From Methanobacteriota archaeon (GTDB taxonomy: Archaea; Methanobacteriota; Methanobacteria; Methanobacteriales; Methanobacteriaceae), in assembly GCA_023440975.1 (NCBI GenBank), contig JAEZRD010000007.1:1-47890 (forward strand): a stretch of DNA of 47,890 nucleotides. The letters are read 5' to 3'. Position 1 is the stretch's first letter, and each line of letters begins with the position of its first letter. Positions 43,051-47,890 of the stretch are shown here, one piece after another. The translations under genes and the position numbers were made by a program. Below the pieces are notes generated by a model. The model was given only the letters and a program-made list of their open reading frames with translations. It had not been told where the DNA came from and did not search any database.

Positions 43051-43884
43051 ATGAAAATATTAATTACTGGTGCAAGTGGAATGTTAGGGTATGATTTACA
43101 AGAAACCTTGAAAAATCATGAATTAATATTATTTAATTCTAAAACTCTAGATATTACTAATAAACAAATAGTAAATGAAAAAATAGGTAAAATTGAACCT
43201 GATATTGTTATAAATGCTGCAGCTTATACTAATGTTGATGCATGTGAGAAAAATTATGATGATGCTTATAAAGTGAATGCTTTAGGTCCTAAAAATTTAG
43301 CTAAAGTTTGTAAAGAATTAGATATTCCTCTTGTACATATTAGTACCGATTATGTTTTTAATGGCGAAAAAAATACTCCACTTAAAGAAGAAGATGAAAT
43401 TGGTCCAAAAACCGCTTATGGTAAAACTAAATTAGAAGGTGAAATATTTATCCAAGAAACATGTAATAAATATTTTATAATTAGAACTGCTTGGTTATAT
43501 GGCTGTAATGGAAATAATTTTGTCAAAACAATGTTGGAACTAGCAAAAAATAATAATGAAATAAATGTGGTAAATGATCAGGTGGGATCACCTACATATA
43601 CTTTTGATTTAGCTATAGCTATTTCAAAAATAATTGAAACAGACGATTATGGAATTTATCATCTTACAAATTCGGGTAGTTGTTCTTGGTATGAATTTTC
43701 AAAAGAAATTTTTAAATTATCAAATATAAACATTAAAGTAAATCCTGTTTCAACAGAAGAATTTCCAAGACCTGCTCCAAGACCAAAATATTCAGTTTTA
43801 AGTGATGAAAAATGGATTAATAAAGGTTTTAAACCGTTAAGAAATTATAAAGAAGCTTTAAAAGATTATTTATCAAAATGCTAA
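43051..43884 (+). CDS. rfbD: dTDP-4-dehydrorhamnose reductase
   Basis: Last step of dTDP-L-rhamnose synthesis. 277-aa short-chain dehydrogenase: ILITGASGMLGYDLQE (NADPH loop), DIVINAAAYTNVDACE, HISTDYVFNGEK, the YxxxK pair in AYGKTKLEGE (about residues 128-137) and IIRTAWLYG. It opens the operon; the order rfbD-methyltransferase-rfbA-rfbC-rfbB differs from the common bacterial rfbBDAC. AGAAGG precedes the ATG. Confidence 0.93.
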   Translation: MKILITGASGMLGYDLQETLKNHELILFNSKTLDITNKQIVNEKIGKIEPDIVINAAAYTNVDACEKNYDDAYKVNALGPKNLAKVCKELDIPLVHISTDYVFNGEKNTPLKEEDEIGPKTAYGKTKLEGEIFIQETCNKYFIIRTAWLYGCNGNNFVKTMLELAKNNNEINVVNDQVGSPTYTFDLAIAISKIIETDDYGIYHLTNSGSCSWYEFSKEIFKLSNINIKVNPVSTEEFPRPAPRPKYSVLSDEKWINKGFKPLRNYKEALKDYLSKC

Positions 43885-43914
43885 AATAAAAATTTTTTAA
43901 AAAAAGTGAAAACA

Positions 43915-44766
43915 ATGAAATTAAATGATAAAGATTATTGGAATAATAGATTTGAAACTGATTGGGAAAGTGCTCATGGTCCAGAACAATCTTTACTCCA
44001 TTATACAATATTAATTGATAAATTACCTGAATGGTTAAAGAAGAAAATTCAAAAAAACAATTATTCTATCTGCGATATGGGATGTGGAATGGGTGAAGGA
44101 ACTCAAAAATTGCATGAAAGTTTTCCTAACTCTGAAGTTATAGGAGTTGACCATGCACCTGCAGCAATTGAAAAAGCCACTAAAAATTATAATGGAAAAA
44201 ATATTTCTTTTTTATGTGAGGATATTTTTAAGATTAAAAGAAATTTTGATATAATAATCACTTCTCATACTTTAGAACATTTTCATGAACCATTTAATAT
44301 TGTTAATAAATTAGCTGATAAATGTAAATGTTTAATAATCACGGTTCCATTTCGTGAAGACCCTTTATGGGAGGAACATGTATTTTCATTTGATTATGAT
44401 TCTTTTCCTATAAATTTTAATAATCAAAAATTATTGTATTATAAAGAGGTTGAACCAACTTTCTTTGAAGCAGGTAATTACTTTTTAAAAGAACAAATAA
44501 TGGTTATTTATGGGAATAAAGATTATTTTAAAGATATTTCACTTTTTGAATTAAATAATTCTAATTATGATGAAAAATGTTATATTAATAGAAAATTTGA
44601 TGATGAAATCAATTCTAAAAATCAACTTATTGCTGATTTAAATGAAGAATTAAAATTAAAAAATAATGAAATAAATTTATTAAATCAAAAAATTGACCAA
44701 TTTAAAGATAGGAAATCGGTTAAATTTGCGGATAAATTAAATAAAATAGTAAATAAGAGAGATTAA
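43915..44766 (+). CDS. SAM-dependent methyltransferase with C-terminal coiled coil
   Basis: 283-aa class I methyltransferase. The SAM loop is SICDMGCGMGEGTQKLHE, then VIGVDHAPAAIEKA, and SHTLEHF is the post-II motif. The C-terminal 60 residues or so form a coiled coil (LIADLNEELKLKNNEINLLN and on) with a basic end, as in the GT-B protein at 35827-37410. Set within the rhamnose operon it may methylate a sugar or cap a glycan chain; substrate unknown. I take ATG 43915 with GTGA upstream; a GTG at 43906 overlaps that site. Confidence 0.8.
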   Translation: MKLNDKDYWNNRFETDWESAHGPEQSLLHYTILIDKLPEWLKKKIQKNNYSICDMGCGMGEGTQKLHESFPNSEVIGVDHAPAAIEKATKNYNGKNISFLCEDIFKIKRNFDIIITSHTLEHFHEPFNIVNKLADKCKCLIITVPFREDPLWEEHVFSFDYDSFPINFNNQKLLYYKEVEPTFFEAGNYFLKEQIMVIYGNKDYFKDISLFELNNSNYDEKCYINRKFDDEINSKNQLIADLNEELKLKNNEINLLNQKIDQFKDRKSVKFADKLNKIVNKRD

Positions 44767-44767
44767 T

Positions 44768-45640
44768 ATGAAAGGAATAGTATTGGCTGGAGGTTCAGGA
44801 ACTCGTCTGTATCCTATAACAAAAGCAGTTTCTAAGCAATTATTACCATTATATGATAAACCAATGATTTATTATCCAATATCTGTTTTAATGTTAGCAG
44901 GAATTAAAGAAATTTTAATTATATCAACACCAAGAGACCTTCCGATGTATAAAGATTTATTAGGTGATGGTTCTGATTTAGGAATTTCATTTGTATATGA
45001 AGAACAATATGAGCCTAAAGGTTTGGCAGAAGCTTTCATAATAGGAGAAGATTTTATAGGTGATGATAATGTTTGTCTAATTTTAGGGGATAATGTATTT
45101 TATGGACATAGATTAACTGAAATATTAGAAAAAGCAACTAAATTAGATAATGGGGCCATAATATTTGGTTATTATACTAATAATCCTGAAGCGTTTGGTG
45201 TTGTGGAATTTGATGATGAAGGTAATGTAATATCTATTGAAGAAAAACCTGAAAAACCTAAGTCAAATTATATTGTTCCTGGTCTTTATTTCTATGATAA
45301 TAATGTTATAGAAATTGCTAAAAAGATTAAACCATCTGATAGGGGTGAAGTTGAAATTACATCAATTAATGAAGTTTATTTAAACAAAAACAAGCTTAAA
45401 GTAGAATTACTTGGTAGGGGAATGGCTTGGTTGGATACAGGTACTCATGTTGGTTTACTTGAAGCAGGAAATTTTATTGAAACAGTTCAAAAAAGACAAA
45501 GTCTTTATATTGCTTGTTTAGAAGAAATTGCTTTTAATAAAGGGTATATATCAGAAAAAAAACTTTTAGAATTAGCAGAACCATTAAAAAAGACAGATTA
45601 TGGTCAATATTTAATTAAATTAGCTAAAAAATCACATTAA
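44768..45640 (+). CDS. rfbA: Glucose-1-phosphate thymidylyltransferase
   Basis: First step of dTDP-rhamnose synthesis: dTTP plus glucose-1-phosphate to dTDP-glucose. 290 aa. It begins with GIVLAGGSGTRLYPITKAVS and KQLLPLYDKPMIYYPISVLM; LILGDNVFYG, GVVEFDDEGNVISIEEKP and GMAWLDTGTH are also conserved. Starts two bases after the methyltransferase stop. Confidence 0.95.
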   Translation: MKGIVLAGGSGTRLYPITKAVSKQLLPLYDKPMIYYPISVLMLAGIKEILIISTPRDLPMYKDLLGDGSDLGISFVYEEQYEPKGLAEAFIIGEDFIGDDNVCLILGDNVFYGHRLTEILEKATKLDNGAIIFGYYTNNPEAFGVVEFDDEGNVISIEEKPEKPKSNYIVPGLYFYDNNVIEIAKKIKPSDRGEVEITSINEVYLNKNKLKVELLGRGMAWLDTGTHVGLLEAGNFIETVQKRQSLYIACLEEIAFNKGYISEKKLLELAEPLKKTDYGQYLIKLAKKSH

Positions 45641-45664
45641 ATAATATATTAAGGTAAAGATAAA

Positions 45665-46228
45665 ATGGGAAAATTCAAAATAATAAAAACAAAAATAGAA
45701 GATGTATTTACAGTAGAACCTACAGTTTTTGGGGATGAACGTGGATATTTCATGGAAACTTATAATGAAAATGATTTTAAGGAACAAGGAATTGATTTAA
45801 CATTCGTACAAGATAATCAATCAAAATCAACAAAAGGAGTGTTAAGAGGACTTCATTTTCAATATAATCACCCTCAAGGGAAATTAGTTAGAGTAATTAA
45901 AGGCGAAGTTTTTGATGTGGCGGTTGATTTAAGAAAAAAATCAAAAACATATGGTAAATGGGTTGGTGAAATATTAACTGAAGAAAACAAAAAACAATTA
46001 TTTATACCTAAAGGATTTGCACATGGATTTCTTGTATTATCTGATGAAGCTGAATTTGTTTATAAATGTACAGAATTTTATGATCCTGATGATGAAGGAG
46101 GTATTCTGTGGAATGATCCAGAAATAGATATAAAATGGCCATTAGATGGTATAGATGAAGAGGATTTAATTTTTTCAGAAAAAGATTATAATTGGAAATT
46201 AATGAAAGATACAAAAACAAATTTTTAA
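45665..46228 (+). CDS. rfbC: dTDP-4-dehydrorhamnose 3,5-epimerase
   Basis: Third enzyme of the rhamnose pathway. 187-aa cupin: FGDERGYFMETYNENDF, FVQDNQSKSTKGVLRGLHFQ (with the catalytic His), GEVFDVAVDLRKKSKTYGKW, IPKGFAHGFLVLSDEAEFVY and WNDPEIDIKWP. AAGGTAAAGAT precedes the ATG. Sits between rfbA and rfbB. Confidence 0.94.
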   Translation: MGKFKIIKTKIEDVFTVEPTVFGDERGYFMETYNENDFKEQGIDLTFVQDNQSKSTKGVLRGLHFQYNHPQGKLVRVIKGEVFDVAVDLRKKSKTYGKWVGEILTEENKKQLFIPKGFAHGFLVLSDEAEFVYKCTEFYDPDDEGGILWNDPEIDIKWPLDGIDEEDLIFSEKDYNWKLMKDTKTNF

Positions 46229-46238
46229 AGGGATTTAT

Positions 46239-47243
46239 ATGTCTAAAATTTTAATTACAGGTGGAGCAGGTTTTATTGGAAGCAATTTTATTAGATATAT
46301 GATGAAAAAATATCCAGATTATGAATTTATCAATTTAGATGCTTTGACTTATTGTGGAAACCTTGAGAACTTAGAGGGTATTGATCAAAGTAAAAATTAT
46401 GAATTTGTAAAAGGAAACATTGCAGATAAAATATTAGTTGATAATTTAATGAAAGATGTAGATTATGTGGTTAATTTTGCAGCTGAAAGTCATGTAGATA
46501 GAAGTATAAAAGATCCTGAAATATTCATCAAATCTAATATTTTAGGAACACAAAATTTGTTAAATGCTGCAAAAAAATATAATATAAAAAAATTTTTACA
46601 AGTTTCTACAGATGAAGTTTATGGAAGTTTAGGTAAAACTGGATATTTCACTGAAGAAACACCACTTCAACCTAATAGTCCTTATTCTGCTACAAAAGCT
46701 GGAGCAGATTTAATGGTAAGAGCTTATTATAATACTTTTAACTTACCTGTAAATATCACTAGATGTTCTAATAATTATGGTCCTTACCAATTTCCAGAAA
46801 AATTAATACCTTTAATGATATCCAATGCAATGGAAGGTAAATCCTTGCCTGTTTATGGGGATGGAAAAAATATTCGTGATTGGTTGTATGTTTATGATCA
46901 TTGTACTGCTATAGATTTAGTCCTTCATAAAGGTAAAATTGGTGAAGTTTATAATATTGGTGGACACAATGAAAAACAAAATTTAGAAATAGTAAAATTG
47001 ATTTTATCTACATTAAATAAAGATGAATCTTTGATTAAATTTGTGGATGATAGATTAGGTCACGATAGACGTTATGCTATAGATTCTAATAAAATTAGAA
47101 AAGAATTAGGTTGGAAATCTAAATATACTTTTGAAACTGGTATTATTGAAACAATTAATTGGTATATTAACAATCAAAAGTGGATGGATAAAGTAAAAAG
47201 CGGAGAATACCAAGATTATTATAGAAAAATGTATGAAAATTAA
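46239..47243 (+). CDS. rfbB: dTDP-glucose 4,6-dehydratase
   Basis: Second enzyme of the rhamnose pathway. 334-aa extended short-chain dehydrogenase: ITGGAGFIGSNFIRYMMKKY, LDALTYCGNLENLEG, NFAAESHVDRSI, VSTDEVYGSLG, the YxxxK pair in SPYSATKAGADL (about residue 149), TRCSNNYGPYQFPEKLIPL and VYGDGKNIRDWLYVYDH. AAAGGGAT lies four bases before the ATG; rfbC ends ten bases upstream. Confidence 0.95.
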   Translation: MSKILITGGAGFIGSNFIRYMMKKYPDYEFINLDALTYCGNLENLEGIDQSKNYEFVKGNIADKILVDNLMKDVDYVVNFAAESHVDRSIKDPEIFIKSNILGTQNLLNAAKKYNIKKFLQVSTDEVYGSLGKTGYFTEETPLQPNSPYSATKAGADLMVRAYYNTFNLPVNITRCSNNYGPYQFPEKLIPLMISNAMEGKSLPVYGDGKNIRDWLYVYDHCTAIDLVLHKGKIGEVYNIGGHNEKQNLEIVKLILSTLNKDESLIKFVDDRLGHDRRYAIDSNKIRKELGWKSKYTFETGIIETINWYINNQKWMDKVKSGEYQDYYRKMYEN

Positions 47244-47267
47244 GTATTTTTATATATAAGTGATTTT

Positions 47268-47890
47268 ATGAGTTATAAGATAAGTGTTATAGTTCCTGTT
47301 TATAATGTGGAAAAGTATATTAAGGAATGTTTGGATTCATTAGTGAATCAATCTTTAGGAATAGAGAATATAGAGGTTATAATTGTTAATGATTGCACTC
47401 CGGATAACAGTATGGATATTGTAAGAGAATATGCTGAAAAATACCCTTCCATAAAAATATTTGAACAGAAAGCTAATCAAGGACCAGGTGCTGCTCGTAA
47501 TTTGGGTTTGATGCATGTTACTTCGGATTATGTTACTTTTTTAGATAGTGATGATTATATTTCTGAAAATACTTATGAAAATTGTCTTAATAAGTTTAAT
47601 GATGATGTTGATTTAGTTATATATAAATATGTATTGTTTGATTCAGAGGGTGAAATTGATTCTATGGATATTCATCAGGAAATTTATAAAGAAGATAGAA
47701 TTATAACAGATTTAAATGAAGTTCCAGAAGTTATATTCGCTACTTCTGCGTGTAATAAAGTTTATCCTAAGAAATTTTTTTCATATTTAAATTTTCCATC
47801 AATGTTATATGAAGATAATATTGTTGCAGCTAATGTATTAATTAATTCAAAAAAGGTTATTATTATAACCGATTCAATTTATTATTATAG
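47268..47890 (+). CDS. Family 2 glycosyltransferase (3'-truncated by the window)
   Basis: An open frame from ATG 47268 runs to the window edge, about 207 codons. It begins MSYKISVIVPVYNVEKYIKE and has VNDCTPDNSMDIV, GPGAARNLGLMHV and FLDSDDYIS, the GT-A motifs of family 2. GTGAT lies three bases before the ATG. Located 24 bp after rfbB, it probably adds rhamnose or another sugar to a surface glycan. It resembles the GT2 domain at 29580 in motif layout. More glycan genes probably continue past the window. Confidence 0.9.
   Translation, partial: MSYKISVIVPVYNVEKYIKECLDSLVNQSLGIENIEVIIVNDCTPDNSMDIVREYAEKYPSIKIFEQKANQGPGAARNLGLMHVTSDYVTFLDSDDYISENTYENCLNKFNDDVDLVIYKYVLFDSEGEIDSMDIHQEIYKEDRIITDLNEVPEVIFATSACNKVYPKKFFSYLNFPSMLYEDNIVAANVLINSKKVIIITDSIYYY

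Overview
The window is a very AT-rich stretch of euryarchaeal chromosome, most likely from a Methanobrevibacter-type methanogen (Methanobacteriales). The evidence is an Orc1/Cdc6 initiator beside a repeat-rich origin, the DNA polymerase D small subunit, a methanogenesis marker protein, a thiol:fumarate reductase-type flavoprotein, archaeal corrin and mevalonate-pathway enzymes, and ribosome binding sites of the GGTGAT/GGAGG kind. Genus-level assignment is inference. No tRNA, rRNA, CRISPR array, insertion sequence or prophage was seen.

Layout. 1-3.2 kb: the 3' part of tfrA, a gene-free gap with a striking two-stem hairpin (candidate small RNA), and a deaminase (dadD) on the opposite strand. 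3.3-6.5 kb: a compact + strand run of hisG, a fumarylacetoacetate hydrolase-family gene, a flavodoxin and pyrB. 6.5-8.9 kb: cdc6, an 801-bp gap that I read as oriC (three exact 13-bp origin recognition boxes, two variants, degenerate and inverted copies, and long A/T-only stretches), and a DUF2299 gene. 9-20 kb: tetrapyrrole genes (cbiB, cbiG, a cobJ fused to a cysteine-rich domain, and three CbiX-type chelatase domains in two genes). Among these lie UPF0147, fucA, polymerase D DP1, a small secreted protein, a PhoU/TrkA_C protein beside a double MgtE-type transporter, and a DUF35 protein. 19.9-21.9 kb: thiL and an AmrS-type radical SAM gene.

21.9-37.4 kb mixes surface-polysaccharide genes with housekeeping genes. 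The surface genes are a GtrA/GtrB/GT39 trio, a GT2-TagF-like fusion, a GpgS-like membrane glycosyltransferase with an outside domain, and a GT-B protein. The housekeeping genes are a UbiD-family decarboxylase, a double-domain purE, tex, methanogenesis marker 11 and ribH, the last preceded by an uncatalogued 28-residue membrane peptide. 37.5-42.8 kb: a SufS-like desulfurase, leuB, leuD, leuC and a nucleotide-sugar dehydrogenase, all on the - strand. 43-47.9 kb: a + strand rhamnose operon (rfbD, methyltransferase, rfbA, rfbC, rfbB) ending in a glycosyltransferase cut by the window edge.

How it fits together: the tetrapyrrole genes near the origin could supply corrinoid for methyl transfer and perhaps F430 for methyl-coenzyme M reductase. 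The transporter/PhoU pair among them might deliver a divalent metal. The glycosyltransferases and the rhamnose operon probably build cell-surface glycans. The most interesting items are the hairpin at 1724-1780, the origin, the three CbiX domains, the transporter/regulator pair, the GpgS-like fusion and the small membrane peptide.
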